From assembly GCF_037201975.1 (NCBI RefSeq), contig NZ_CP147520.1:3224001-3288000 (forward strand): 64,000 nucleotides of DNA. The letters run 5' to 3'. The notes beneath the pieces are model-generated. The model had not been told where the DNA came from, did not search any database, and saw only the letters and a program-made list of their open reading frames with translations. Source of the stretch: Streptomyces sp. TG1A-60. GTDB taxonomy: Bacteria > Actinomycetota > Actinomycetes > Streptomycetales > Streptomycetaceae. Shown here piece by piece: positions 26,392 to 35,200 of the stretch (positions within the stretch are counted from its first letter, which is position 1; every line of letters starts with the position of its first letter). The translations under genes and the position numbers were made by a program.

Positions 26392-28353
26392 ATGCCCGAC
26401 AGTCAGCCGCAGCCGTCCCACTCCTCGTCCGGTCCCCCCTCGGGCCCGGACGAGGCAGGCGCCCTGCTGCTGTGCGGTGCGCGACTGACCGACGGCCGGG
26501 TGGTGGACGTACGGCTGGGCGGCGGGCGTATCGAGGCGGTCGGCACGGCGGGCAGCCTGGGCGCGGGCTCCGCCGCGTCCGGAGTGCCCGCCACCCGGGT
26601 GGACCTCGGCGGCCATCTGCTCCTGCCGGCCCCTGTCGAACCGCACTCGCACGGCGACACGGCCCTGTCGGCCGATGTCGAGGGGCCGGTCCCGTACGAC
26701 GGCCAGGACGTCCGGCGGCGGGCCACCGAGGCCGCACTGCTCCAGCTCGGGCACGGCACCACGGCGGTGCGCTCGCACGTCCACGTGGGCGACGTCCAGG
26801 GGCTGGGGGCGCTGACGGCGGTGCTCCGGGCGCGGCGGGCGCTGCGCGGGCTCGTCGAGCTGACGGCGGTGGCGATGCCCCGGGTGCTGACCGGGGTGGC
26901 CGGGGCGGACGGGCTGGCGATACTGCGGGACGCGGTCAGGATGGGCGCCTCGGTGGTCGGCGGCTGTCCGGACCGGGACCCCGATCCCACCGGGTACGTG
27001 GAGGCGGTGCTGGAGATCGCCTCCGAGTACGGCTGCCCGGTCGACCTGCACACCGACGGCGCCGATCCGGCCCGGCTGGCCCGGCTCGCGGCCATGGCGG
27101 GCGGTCTGCGGCCCGGCGTCACCCTCGGCCCCTGTGGCGGCCTCGTCCGCCTCCCCTCCCAGGCCGCCGCGCGCGCCGCCGACCAGCTCGCCGCGGCCGG
27201 CGTGAACGTCGTCTGTCTGCCCCAGGGCGGCTGCGGCGCCGTGGACCGCCGGGGCACCGCTCCCGTACGGCTGCTGCAGGCGGCCGGCGTACGGGTCGCG
27301 GCCGGCAGCGGGGCACTGCGGGACGTGTCGAACCCGGTCGGCCGCGGCGATCCCCTGGAGGCGGCCTACCTGCTGGCCTCCCGGTACGGCCTGCGGCCCG
27401 AGGACGCGTACGACACCGTCAGCGGAGCGGCCCGCGCCGCGCTCGGCCTGCCCGAGGTCCGGGTGGAGGCCGGCTTCCCCGCCGAACTCATCGCCGTACG
27501 CGGCGACCGTCTCGCGGGAGCGCTGTCCCTGGCCTACAGCCGGATCGTCGTGCACCGGGGGCGCGTGGTGGCACGCACCAGCGCAGTACGCGAGTACTGC
27601 GGCTCATCGTCCACGGCGGCGCTCGATCTGCCTCGACAGGGGCGGGGGAGCCGTCGTGAGGGGTGTTCACGGCGGATGCCGGCACGCGTAGAAGGCGTCC
27701 GGGGTACGGGAGGGGCGCGTGCGGGTGTGCGGCGCGAGGCGTGGGAGACGCGCGGGGCCGTACGGGAGCGGCGTGAGGGGATGCGTCCGTCGGGCGCATG
27801 CGGGAAGGCATGGTCGTCCGCGGGACACGCGGGAAGGTCGGCGTGCGCGGGCGGCGGACGTGCCCGCCGATGTGGGAGCAGCACACGTACGTCGGGATTT
27901 CGTGCTCCACGCGTGCGTGCCCGCCGGGCCGGCCCCTGGTGGCCCGCTGAACAAACCGGTGCAGCTGGTCAGATGCTCATCATTCCGCTGCCGAACGGGC
28001 CGCCGAAGTCCTCGACCGGGACTTCGGTGGCGCCCTTGGGCGCGTTGATGGCACCGGCCTTGCCGAAGGTGAGGACGAGAGGGGCCTTGGCGCCCTTCGG
28101 GTCGTCGGCGAGGACGGCGAGGTCGGTCTCGATGCGGGTCAGGTCGCCGTTCCTGAGGGTGAAGTCGACCGCGACCTTCTTGTCGGGGGCGTCCTTCAGG
28201 TCCTTGCCCGTGGGCAGTTCGGCACCTGGCGGCAGGTCGTCCTTCAGGGGCTGGAGCTTGCCGAGGACGCCGGTGAGCAGGTCGCGGAAGTCGGCCTTCG
28301 CGGTGATGACCTCGGTGCCGTCCTTGCCCTCTTTGGTCTTGAAGCCGACCTAA
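26392..28353 (+). CDS. amidohydrolase family protein (cytosine-deaminase-like), C-terminal tail suspect
   Basis: 653 residues as read, from ATG at 26392 (GGGAG upstream). The amidohydrolase barrel occupies residues 20 to about 410: ALLLCGARLTDGRVVDVRL, the metal motif PVEPHSHGD, HVHVGD, and VDLHTDGAD. The cytosine-deaminase GHDD is replaced by GSGALRDV, and no histidine appears where the third ligand is expected, so catalysis is uncertain. After DLPRQGRG near 27650 the frame becomes Arg-rich and runs 230 residues across an antisense lipoprotein remnant. A one-base shift in the GGGGCGGGGG run would give a natural end, GEPS-stop, at 27659. The real gene is probably about 420 residues. Confidence 0.75.
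   Translation: MPDSQPQPSHSSSGPPSGPDEAGALLLCGARLTDGRVVDVRLGGGRIEAVGTAGSLGAGSAASGVPATRVDLGGHLLLPAPVEPHSHGDTALSADVEGPVPYDGQDVRRRATEAALLQLGHGTTAVRSHVHVGDVQGLGALTAVLRARRALRGLVELTAVAMPRVLTGVAGADGLAILRDAVRMGASVVGGCPDRDPDPTGYVEAVLEIASEYGCPVDLHTDGADPARLARLAAMAGGLRPGVTLGPCGGLVRLPSQAAARAADQLAAAGVNVVCLPQGGCGAVDRRGTAPVRLLQAAGVRVAAGSGALRDVSNPVGRGDPLEAAYLLASRYGLRPEDAYDTVSGAARAALGLPEVRVEAGFPAELIAVRGDRLAGALSLAYSRIVVHRGRVVARTSAVREYCGSSSTAALDLPRQGRGSRREGCSRRMPARVEGVRGTGGARAGVRREAWETRGAVRERREGMRPSGACGKAWSSAGHAGRSACAGGGRARRCGSSTRTSGFRAPRVRARRAGPWWPAEQTGAAGQMLIIPLPNGPPKSSTGTSVAPLGALMAPALPKVRTRGALAPFGSSARTARSVSMRVRSPFLRVKSTATFLSGASFRSLPVGSSAPGGRSSFRGWSLPRTPVSRSRKSAFAVMTSVPSLPSLVLKPT
27969..28349 (-). pseudogene. 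C-terminal fragment of a lipoprotein-type protein
   Basis: 126 clean codons: VGFKTKEGKDGTEVITAKAD, then GVLGKLQPLKDDLPPG, KVAVDFTLRNGDLTRIETDL and GFGGPFGSGMMSI at the end. This reads like the last half of an LppX/LprG-type Streptomyces lipoprotein. It is preceded immediately by an in-frame TAG (28350-28352), and no lipoprotein start lies upstream. The gene has therefore lost its 5' half. It lies antisense to the doubtful tail of the amidohydrolase. Family assignment is by general character only. Confidence 0.6.
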
Positions 28354-28556
28354 GGCACGACGGGCGACGGGCGTCCCGGCGGCGGATGCGCGCGCCAGGG
28401 ACGTGCGTACGACGGTGTCGCGCGTGACTTCGCGTATGGCGGTGATGTGTCCCCCTGCGGTTTTGGCGCTCGCCGGGACGGCGAACATGGTTGAGACGCC
28501 TGGGGCAGCCGGAGGTTGCGCGGCGAACGCGTCCGTTCGGGCGTACGGTCGAAGAC

Positions 28557-29213
28557 ATGCGCATTGTCATCGCTGGAGGTCATGGTCAGATCGCGCTGCG
28601 CCTGGAGCGGCTGCTCGCCGCGCGCGGGAACGAGGTCGCGGGGCTCATCCGCCGCACCGAACATGCCGACGAGCTGCGCGCGGCCGGTGCCGAACCGGTG
28701 CTGTGCGATCTGGAGTCGGCCTCGGTGGAGGAGGTCGCCGCTCATCTGCGGGGCGCGGACGCCGCCGTGTTCGCGGCGGGCGCCGGTCCGGGCAGCGGGG
28801 CGGCCCGCAAGGACACGGTCGACCGCGCCGCCGCGGTCCTGTTCGCGGACGCCGCGGTCCGGGCGGGCGTACGACGTCATGTCATCGTCTCGTCCATGGG
28901 CGCGGACCCGGAGCACGAGGGCGACGAGGTCTTCGACGTCTACCGGCGGGCGAAGGGCGAGGCCGACGCGTATGTGCGCGGCCTGGAGGCCCTGGACTGG
29001 ACGATCCTGCGCCCCGGCATGCTCACCGACGACGCCGGCACCGGTCTCGTACGTCTGGAGGTGTCCACGGGGCGCGGCCCCGTCCCCCGCGACGACGTGG
29101 CCGCCACCCTCGCCGAACTCCTCGACACCCCGGCGACCGCCGGCCTGACCCTGGAGCTCGTCAGCGGCTCGACGCCGGTGTCGGTGGCCGTGAAGTCGGT
29201 GGCGGGCAACTGA
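28557..29213 (+). CDS. NAD(P)H-binding protein, atypical short-chain dehydrogenase (SDR_a5 type)
   Basis: 218 residues from ATG at 28557. Rossmann fold with MRIVIAGGHGQIALRLERLL (GGxGxIA nucleotide loop, residues 7-12), an arginine pair RR near 31 suggesting NADP preference, and HVIVSSMGA. YRRAKGEADAYVRG keeps a YxxxK-like arrangement, then WTILRPGMLTDD. The group is widespread and mostly uncharacterised; some members act on flavins, biliverdin or quinones. Monocistronic in this context. Confidence 0.88.
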   Translation: MRIVIAGGHGQIALRLERLLAARGNEVAGLIRRTEHADELRAAGAEPVLCDLESASVEEVAAHLRGADAAVFAAGAGPGSGAARKDTVDRAAAVLFADAAVRAGVRRHVIVSSMGADPEHEGDEVFDVYRRAKGEADAYVRGLEALDWTILRPGMLTDDAGTGLVRLEVSTGRGPVPRDDVAATLAELLDTPATAGLTLELVSGSTPVSVAVKSVAGN

Positions 29214-29229
29214 ACGGCGGAGCCCCGCG

Positions 29230-29436
29230 TCAGAACAGCGGCAGCTGACCAGGGAAGTCGGGAACGACGAACCCGTCGAGCGCGGGCTGGGCCGCCCCGA
29301 TCCGGGCCGGCCTGCGCGACCCGGGACACGACACCAGGACCCCGCTCGCCCCCGGCGGATCGTGCCGTGCGAACCGCCCCGCCACGACGGCGATCTCACG
29401 ACGGCACTCGGGGCAGCTCCTGCGACGCGATGACAT
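29230..29436 (-). CDS. small zinc-ribbon-like hypothetical protein
   Basis: 68 residues from ATG at 29436. SCPECRREIAVVAGRFARHD carries one CxxC pair near the N-terminus and a third cysteine appears in LVSCPGSRR. The protein ends VPDFPGQLPLF. The pattern suggests a metal- or nucleic-acid-binding knob. It is convergent with the SDR gene, 16 bases apart. Function unknown; coding potential judged from its protein-like composition. Confidence 0.65.
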   Translation of the reverse strand: MSSRRRSCPECRREIAVVAGRFARHDPPGASGVLVSCPGSRRPARIGAAQPALDGFVVPDFPGQLPLF

Positions 29437-29508
29437 GCGGTCAGTGTGCCCCGCGGGCCGTGCGGACTCCCCGCATCCGTCGCGCCCCCGGTCGTACACG
29501 CGAACGAA

Positions 29509-29550
29509 GAAGCCCCTCCCGAACTGCTCTCACAGTCCGGAAGGGGCTTC
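29509..29550 (-). terminator. stem-loop terminator of tRNA-Tyr
   Basis: GAAGCCCCT (from 29509) pairs with AGGGGCTTC (to 29550), with further pairing inside, 9 bases downstream of the tRNA 3' end. Confidence 0.8.
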
Positions 29551-29558
29551 CATCCACG

Positions 29559-29640
29559 TGGCGGCGCCAGGATTCGAACCTGGGTAGGCTAAGCCGACGG
29601 ATTTACAGTCCGCTCCCATTGGCCACTCGGGCACACCGCC
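29559..29640 (-). tRNA. tRNA-Tyr (GTA)
   Basis: 82 bases with a long variable arm. Acceptor GGCGGTG pairs with CGCCGCC, anticodon GTA in CTGTAAA, T arm GGTTCGAATCC. In S. coelicolor and S. lividans a tRNA-Tyr gene is the SLP1 attachment site. Here there is no integrase or duplicated 3' end nearby. Confidence 0.95.
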
Positions 29641-29886
29641 TGGGATCTGCCGCCCTTCGGAACCGCTTTTCGGCGGTGCTCCGTGGCGACGACGTAAACG
29701 ATACCTGATGCCCAGGGGTGCTTCGCCACCTGATTGATCAGTACTCGCAGGGGGCCGGGTGGCTAGGCTTGTCCGGATGCGGTCCGGGACATACGCCGGG
29801 CTCGGCGGTCGTCTACCGCGCGCGCCGATACGCACCCGATGGTCCCGACAAGCCCCCCGACACCCCGATACAAGGAGCCACAGGAC

Positions 29887-30375
29887 ATGGCCGACTCCAG
29901 TTTCGACATCGTCTCGAAGGTCGAGCGGCAGGAGGTCGACAACGCCCTCAACCAGGCCGCCAAGGAGATCTCTCAGCGCTACGACTTCAAGGGCGTCGGC
30001 GCCTCGATCTCGTGGTCCGGCGAGAAGATCCTGATGGAGGCGAACTCCGAGGAGCGGGTGAAGGCCGTCCTCGACGTCTTCCAGTCCAAGCTGATCAAGC
30101 GCGGGATCTCCCTCAAGGCCCTGGACGCGGGTGAGCCCCAGCTGTCCGGCAAGGAGTACAAGATCTTCGCGTCGATCGAGGAGGGCATCTCCCAGGAGAA
30201 TGCCAAGAAGGTGGCGAAGATCATTCGCGACGAGGGCCCCAAGGGCGTCAAGGCCCAGGTCCAGGGCGACGAACTCCGCGTCAGCTCCAAGAGCCGCGAC
30301 GACCTGCAGGCCGTGATCGCCCTCCTCAAGGGCAAGGACTTCGACTTCGCGGTGCAGTTCGTCAACTACCGGTGA
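29887..30375 (+). CDS. YajQ-family nucleotide-binding protein
   Basis: 162 residues, full length for YajQ/UPF0234. ATG at 29887 with AAGGAG. It begins [20 protein letters not shown] and contains QRYDFKG and [16 protein letters not shown]. Members bind RNA or nucleotides, and one Xanthomonas relative is a cyclic-di-GMP effector; the role in Streptomyces is not established. It is divergent from tRNA-Tyr and ends at a strong terminator. Confidence 0.93.
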   Translation: MADSSFDIVSKVERQEVDNALNQAAKEISQRYDFKGVGASISWSGEKILMEANSEERVKAVLDVFQSKLIKRGISLKALDAGEPQLSGKEYKIFASIEEGISQENAKKVAKIIRDEGPKGVKAQVQGDELRVSSKSRDDLQAVIALLKGKDFDFAVQFVNYR

Positions 30376-30402
30376 CCCGCCGGTGGTCGGAGTCGTAAGT
30401 GG

Positions 30403-30444
30403 AAGGGTGGGCATCCGGGTTCGGCCGGGTGCCCACCCTTTTTC
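30403..30444 (+). terminator. intrinsic terminator of the yajQ gene
   Basis: AAGGGTGGGCA (30403-30413) pairs with TGCCCACCCTT (30430-30440), with CCGG inside, followed by a T run. It is one of the few classic U-tract terminators in the window. Confidence 0.9.
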
Positions 30445-30484
30445 GCTGCCGACTGCGGGTTCGGGGTGGTGGGGGCGTAGGTGC

Positions 30485-30751
30485 TCAGCGGCGGGAGTGA
30501 CCGAACAGGAGGCGGTAGGCGATCAGCAGGACCAGGGAACCGCCGATCGCCGCCGCCCAGGTGGCGCCGTCGTAGAAGTCCCTGGAGATCGGGTGGTCCA
30601 GCCAGCGGGCGGAGATCCAGCCGCCGGTGAAGGCGCCCGCCACGCCGATGAGGGTGGTGCCCAGGAAGCCGCCCGGGTCCCGGCCCGGCAGCAGGAACTT
30701 GGCGATGGCGCCGGCCAACAGCCCCAGAATGATCCAGCCGATGATGCTCAT
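30485..30751 (-). CDS. GlsB/YeaQ/YmgE family small membrane protein
   Basis: 88 residues from ATG at 30751. It has three hydrophobic segments with glycine-rich faces: IIGWIILGLLAGAIAKFLLPG, LGTTLIGVAGAFTGGWI and AAIGGSLVLLIAYRLLF. This is the transglycosylase-associated/GlsB pattern linked in other bacteria to stress, with no known enzymatic activity. It is convergent with yajQ. Confidence 0.9.
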   Translation of the reverse strand: MSIIGWIILGLLAGAIAKFLLPGRDPGGFLGTTLIGVAGAFTGGWISARWLDHPISRDFYDGATWAAAIGGSLVLLIAYRLLFGHSRR

Positions 30752-30903
30752 GCCGTGAACCTGCCCTTTCGTGCTGTACCTGTGCTGTGTTTCCCCCCAC
30801 AGAGGCCAGGTGCCGTGGTGTCGCGCCCTGTTGTCGTGCCCCGTTGTCGTGGAGGACGTCTCGTTGACGTCTGCCGGTTGCACCGATCAGTAGGGTGCGG
30901 TCC

Positions 30904-32160
30904 ATGACACAGGCTGGATCGGATGCCCGGCTGCGCCGCAGGCTCGGGGTCGGGGACGCCGTTGTCATCGGGCTGGGGTCGATGGTCGGCGCGGGCGTCT
31001 TCGTGGCGCCGGGCCCCGCCGCACGCGTTGCCGGGTCCGGGCTGCTGCTCGGGCTCGGGGTGGCCGCCGTGGTCGCGTACTGCAACGCGATGTCGTCGGC
31101 GCGGCTGGCGGCCGTGTATCCGGCGTCGGGCGGCACGTATGTGTACGGGCGTGAGCGGCTCGGGGACTTCTGGGGGTATCTGGCCGGCTGGTCGTTCGTC
31201 GTCGGCAAGACGGCCTCGTGCGCGGCGATGGCGCTCACCGTGGGCGCGTACGTGTGGCCGGGGCAGGCGCACGCCGTCGCGGTCGCGGCCGTGGTGGCGC
31301 TGACGGCCGTGAACTACGGCGGTGTACAGAAGTCGGCCGGGCTGACGCGGGCGATCGTGGCCGTGGTGCTGGCGGTCCTCGCCGCCGTGGTGGTCGTGTG
31401 CCTGGGGTCCGGCGCGTCGGATGCCGGGCGGTTGGGCAGCGGGGCGTCGGGGGGTGTGGGCGGGGTGCTGCAGGCGGCCGGGCTGCTGTTCTTCGCGTTC
31501 GCCGGGTACGCGCGGATCGCGACCCTGGGCGAGGAGGTACGGGACCCGGCGCGGACCATCCCGCGGGCGATCCCGCTGGCGCTGGGCATCGCGCTGGTCG
31601 TGTACGCGGCCGTCGCCGTCGCGGTCCTGTCCGTGCTGGGTTCCGACGGGTTGGGGCGGGCCACGGCTCCGCTGGCCGACGCGGTACGGGCGGCCGGGGC
31701 GCCGGGGTTGGTGCCCGTGGTGCGGGTGGGGGCGGCCGTGGCCGCGCTCGGGTCGCTGCTGGCACTCGTCCTGGGCGTCTCGCGCACGACCCTCGCCATG
31801 GCCCGGGACCGGCACCTCCCCAGCGCCCTGGCCGCCGTCCATCCCCGCTTCAGGGTGCCGCACCGGGCGGAGCTCGCCGTCGGTGCCGTGGTCGCCCTCC
31901 TGGCCGCCACGGTCGACGTGCGGGGCGCCATCGGGTTCTCCTCCTTCGGAGTCCTCGCCTACTACGCCGTCGCCAACGCGTCCGCCTGGACCCTGAGTCC
32001 GGCGCCCGTCGCACGGATCGTGCCGGTGGTCGGGCTCGTCGGGTGCGTGGTCCTCGCCTTCGCGCTGCCCGGGGTGTCGGTTGGCTCGGGCCTGGCCGTA
32101 CTGGGCGTGGGGGCGGTCACGTACGGCGTACGGCGGTGGTGGGCTGGGCGGAGCCGCTGA
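30904..32160 (+). CDS. APC-superfamily amino acid permease
   Basis: 418 residues from ATG at 30904, with about twelve hydrophobic helices. The first helix carries the APC motif GLGSMVGAGVFVAPGP. Helix 6 carries LFFAFAGYARIATLGEEVRDPARTIPRAI, the conserved intracellular loop of amino-acid transporters, and RTTLAMARDRHLPSALA follows helix 8. Substrate not predictable from sequence. Standing alone between convergent and divergent genes, it is probably expressed from its own promoter. Confidence 0.9.
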   Translation: MTQAGSDARLRRRLGVGDAVVIGLGSMVGAGVFVAPGPAARVAGSGLLLGLGVAAVVAYCNAMSSARLAAVYPASGGTYVYGRERLGDFWGYLAGWSFVVGKTASCAAMALTVGAYVWPGQAHAVAVAAVVALTAVNYGGVQKSAGLTRAIVAVVLAVLAAVVVVCLGSGASDAGRLGSGASGGVGGVLQAAGLLFFAFAGYARIATLGEEVRDPARTIPRAIPLALGIALVVYAAVAVAVLSVLGSDGLGRATAPLADAVRAAGAPGLVPVVRVGAAVAALGSLLALVLGVSRTTLAMARDRHLPSALAAVHPRFRVPHRAELAVGAVVALLAATVDVRGAIGFSSFGVLAYYAVANASAWTLSPAPVARIVPVVGLVGCVVLAFALPGVSVGSGLAVLGVGAVTYGVRRWWAGRSR

Positions 32161-32167
32161 ACGTGTA

Positions 32168-32203
32168 GGGCAGCGGGACGCCCCTCGGCCGCTGCGGCTG
32201 CCC
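32168..32203. terminator. convergent terminator between permease and yccF genes
   Basis: GGGCAGC (32168-32174) pairs with GCTGCCC (32197-32203) in the 64-base gap between converging genes. Confidence 0.5.
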
Positions 32204-32224
32204 CGCCCTCCCGGGCGCTCCGCT

Positions 32225-32623
32225 CTACCAGCGCTGCTGGGCGAAGGGCTGGTCGGAGCGGACGATCTCGCGGCCCAGCGGCATCAGCGAGACCGGGACG
32301 AGCTTGAAGTTGGCGATGCCGAATGGGATGCCGATGATCGTGATGCAGAGCGCGATACCCGTGAAGATGTGGGTCAGCGCCAGCCACCAGCCCGCCAGGA
32401 CCAGCCACAGGATGTTGCCGAAGCAGGAGGGCGCGCCCGCGTCTCGGCGCTCGACCGCGGTGTATCCGAAGGGCCACAGGGCGTAGATGCCGATGCGGAA
32501 CGACGCGATGCCGAACGGGATGCCGATGATCGTGATGCACAGAAGCAAGCCTGCGAACAGGTAGCCGAGGAAGAGCCAGAAGCCGCTGAGGATCAGCCAG
32601 ATGATGTTGAGAATGGTCTTCAC
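32225..32623 (-). CDS. YccF domain-containing inner-membrane protein
   Basis: 132 residues from GTG at 32623, overlapping the htpX stop as GTGA, so translation is coupled. Two internal repeats each contain the YccF signature ([13 protein letters not shown] appears twice, in the first and second halves), giving about four membrane segments. Function unknown. Its pairing with the envelope protease HtpX suggests a shared membrane-quality role, which is inference. Confidence 0.9.
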   Translation of the reverse strand: MKTILNIIWLILSGFWLFLGYLFAGLLLCITIIGIPFGIASFRIGIYALWPFGYTAVERRDAGAPSCFGNILWLVLAGWWLALTHIFTGIALCITIIGIPFGIANFKLVPVSLMPLGREIVRSDQPFAQQRW

Positions 32624-33483
32624 TGGGGGCGACCTGCCATCTTCTCGAGTCGGGCGATGCGTTCCGCCATCGGCGGGTGTGTCGAGAACATTCTGGAGAA
32701 GCCCCGGCCCGGCCGGAAGGGGTTCGCGATCATCATGTGGCTCGCGGTCTCGATCCGGGGCTCGGGGGGCAGCGGGAGCTGCTTGGTTCCCGCTTCCAGT
32801 TTGCGAAGGGCACTGGCGAGGGCCAGAGGGTCGCCGGTGAGCTGGGCGCCGGAGGCGTCCGCCTCGTACTCCCTGGAGCGGCTGATCGCGAGCTGGATGA
32901 GGCTCGCGGCGAGCGGACCCAGGATCATGACCAGCAGCATGCCGAGGAGGCCGGGGCCGTCGTCGTCGTCCGAGCGACCGATGGGGATCAGCCAGGCGAA
33001 GTTCACCAGGAACATGATCACGGAGGCGAGGGCGCCGGCGACCGTCGAGATCAGGATGTCGCGGTTGTAGACATGGCTCAGCTCGTGGCCGATGACGCCG
33101 CGCAGCTCTCGCTCGTCGAGCAGGCGGAGGATGCCGTCGGTACAGCACACGGCCGCGTTGCGGGGGTTGCGGCCGGTCGCGAACGCGTTCGGGGCATCCG
33201 TCGGGGAGATGTACAGGCGGGGCATGGGCTGGCGGGCCTGGGTGGAGAGCTCGCGGACCATGCGGTACAGCGCCGGGGCCTCGAACTCGCTCACCGGGCG
33301 GGCACGCATCGCGCGTAGAGCGAGCTTGTCGCTGTTCCAGTACGCGTACGCGTTCGTGCCGAGGGCGATGAGGACCGCGACGAGCAGGCCCGTGCGGCCG
33401 AAGAAGCTTCCTATGCCGATGATGAGTGCGGACAGCCCCCCGAGGAGTACGGCGGTCCTGAGCCCGTTGTGCCGGCGGTGCAC
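32620..33483 (-). CDS. htpX: membrane zinc metalloprotease HtpX
   Basis: 287 residues from GTG at 33483 with GGAGGG upstream; the reading to 33606 adds a non-conserved tail. Two N-terminal membrane helices (residues 10-50), then the M48 zinc motif HELSH (H133, E134, H137), further hydrophobic segments with [12 protein letters not shown], and [13 protein letters not shown] with the third zinc glutamate. It degrades damaged membrane proteins on the cytoplasmic side. It lies 163 bases downstream of nuoN and overlaps yccF by 4 bases. Confidence 0.95.
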   Translation of the reverse strand: MHRRHNGLRTAVLLGGLSALIIGIGSFFGRTGLLVAVLIALGTNAYAYWNSDKLALRAMRARPVSEFEAPALYRMVRELSTQARQPMPRLYISPTDAPNAFATGRNPRNAAVCCTDGILRLLDERELRGVIGHELSHVYNRDILISTVAGALASVIMFLVNFAWLIPIGRSDDDDGPGLLGMLLVMILGPLAASLIQLAISRSREYEADASGAQLTGDPLALASALRKLEAGTKQLPLPPEPRIETASHMMIANPFRPGRGFSRMFSTHPPMAERIARLEKMAGRPQ

Positions 33484-33646
33484 GGTACGCCCTCCAAGTC
33501 GTGCGGCAGGGGAACCCTTTGCCTGCTGTTGCTGTCGACTCCACTTCTCAGTGGACTCTCCCGTACCGGTCAACGCCAGGCGGGGAGTACTAGTTCCCTT
33601 GTGCACGCGGCCCGACCGGTGGGCCGGCCGGGTGAAGGCGGGCTCG

Positions 33647-35200
33647 TCAGAAGAGGCTGGTGTCGGCGAAGCGCAGGACGAGCTGGGGTGCGCCGGAGAG
33701 GGCGATGCCGACGATCCCGGTCAGGGCGAGGGCGGCCGTCAGTGGTGCCGGGACGCGATGCGGCAGGGCGCCGGCGCTGTCGCCTTCGGGGGCGCGGAAC
33801 AGCAGGGCGGTCCACTGGAGGTAGTAGAAGAGGGCGATCACGACGTTGACGGCCATGACGACGGCGAGCCAGCCGAGGCCGGCGTCGACGGCCGCCGAGA
33901 AGACGGTGACCTTGGCGAACAGGCCGATGATGCCCGGCGGCAGCCCGGCGAGGCAGAGGAGGAAGAAGGCCAGGAGCAGGGCGGGCAGGGGGCTCGACGC
34001 GTACAGGCCCCGGTAGTCGCTGACGCGGTTGAGGGTCTTCGTACGGCCGACGAGGGCGGCGACGGCGAAGGCGCCGAGGTTCACGGCCGCGTACATCAGG
34101 GCGTAGGCGACGGTGGAGCCGATGGTCTTCTCGGCGTCGTCGGTGTTCTCGGCGTATGCCGCCGCCGCGATCGGCACCAGGAGGTAGCCGGCCTGGCCGA
34201 CAGAGGACCAGGCGAGCAGCCGGACCGCGCTGTGGGCGCGCGTGGACTGCTGCCGCAGGGCGCCGACGTTGCCGACGGTCATGGTGAGGGCGGCCAGTGC
34301 GGCGAGGGCGGGTCCCCAGACGTCGGCGTACGACGGGAGGGCGACGACGGTGACGAGGATCAGGCCGGAGAAGCCGACCGCCTTGCCGACGACCGAGAGG
34401 TAGGCGGCTACCGGCAGGGGGGCGCCCACGTAGGTGTCGGGGACCCAGAAGTGGAACGGTACGGCGGCCGTCTTGAAGGCGAAGCCGATGAGGGTGAGGA
34501 CGACGCCGGCCTGCGTGAGGGTGTGCAGTTGGCCGTCGACGTCCTGGATCCGCTCGGCGATCTCGGTGAGGTACAGGGTGCCGGTGGTGGCGTAGAGGAA
34601 GCTGACGCCCAGCAGGCTGACGGCCGTGGCGGTGACGGACGACAGGAAGAACTTCAGGGCCGCCTCGGAGGACCGCTTGTCGCCGTTCCGGATACCGACG
34701 AGGGCGAAGGCCGGCAGGGAGGCGACCTCCAGGGCGACGATGAGGGTCGCGAGGTCGCGGGAGGCGGGCAGGAGGGCGGCACCGGCGGCGGAGGACAGCA
34801 GCAGGAACCAGAACTCCCCTTCGGGGAGTTCCTTCTTTTCGTCGTTCAGGGCCGTCATCGACAGCAGGGCGGCGACGAGGGCCCCGCCGAGGACGAGCAA
34901 CTGGACGACGAGGGTGAAGCGGTCGGCGGTGTAGCTGCAGACGTCCGGGGTGCCGGTCAGGCAGAAGGTGGCGCGGTCGCCGTCCAGAAGGGGTACGAGG
35001 GCCAGCAGGGAGACGGCGAGGCCCGCGACGGAGGTCCAGCCGAGGAGGGGCTTCCGCTTGTCGCCCACGAAGAGGTCGGCGACGAGCACGGCGAGGCCGG
35101 CGACCGCGGCGATGGTGGGCGGCGCGATCACGAGCCAGTCGACGGACTGGACGACGGACTCGGCCAGGGCCTGGGTCGGCGGCTGGGCCAGGACGCTCAA
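33647..35200 (-). CDS. nuoN: complex I subunit N homologue
   Basis: 517 residues from TTG at 35200, overlapping the nuoM stop by 3 bases, with AGGAGG just upstream. A 14-helix antiporter-like proton channel: [17 protein letters not shown] carries the helix-5 glutamate, [22 protein letters not shown] the helix-7 lysine region, and [16 protein letters not shown] the helix-12 lysine region. It is the last gene of the incomplete nuo cluster. Proton translocation should be possible by motif content. Confidence 0.95.
   Translation of the reverse strand: MSVLAQPPTQALAESVVQSVDWLVIAPPTIAAVAGLAVLVADLFVGDKRKPLLGWTSVAGLAVSLLALVPLLDGDRATFCLTGTPDVCSYTADRFTLVVQLLVLGGALVAALLSMTALNDEKKELPEGEFWFLLLSSAAGAALLPASRDLATLIVALEVASLPAFALVGIRNGDKRSSEAALKFFLSSVTATAVSLLGVSFLYATTGTLYLTEIAERIQDVDGQLHTLTQAGVVLTLIGFAFKTAAVPFHFWVPDTYVGAPLPVAAYLSVVGKAVGFSGLILVTVVALPSYADVWGPALAALAALTMTVGNVGALRQQSTRAHSAVRLLAWSSVGQAGYLLVPIAAAAYAENTDDAEKTIGSTVAYALMYAAVNLGAFAVAALVGRTKTLNRVSDYRGLYASSPLPALLLAFFLLCLAGLPPGIIGLFAKVTVFSAAVDAGLGWLAVVMAVNVVIALFYYLQWTALLFRAPEGDSAGALPHRVPAPLTAALALTGIVGIALSGAPQLVLRFADTSLF

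Noticed and set aside
26047..27555. Minus-strand frame of 502 codons covering the amidohydrolase
   Set aside because: Gly/Arg/His-rich shadow; the plus strand carries recognisable barrel motifs and the better start.
27667..28488. Minus-strand frame of 273 codons over the lipoprotein remnant
   Set aside because: It is the wrong frame for the clean 126-codon segment; only about 45 N-terminal residues look protein-like and they do not resemble a lipoprotein start.
29500..30500. An integrated SLP1-like element at tRNA-Tyr
   Set aside because: No integrase or att duplication; flanking genes are ordinary chromosomal ones.
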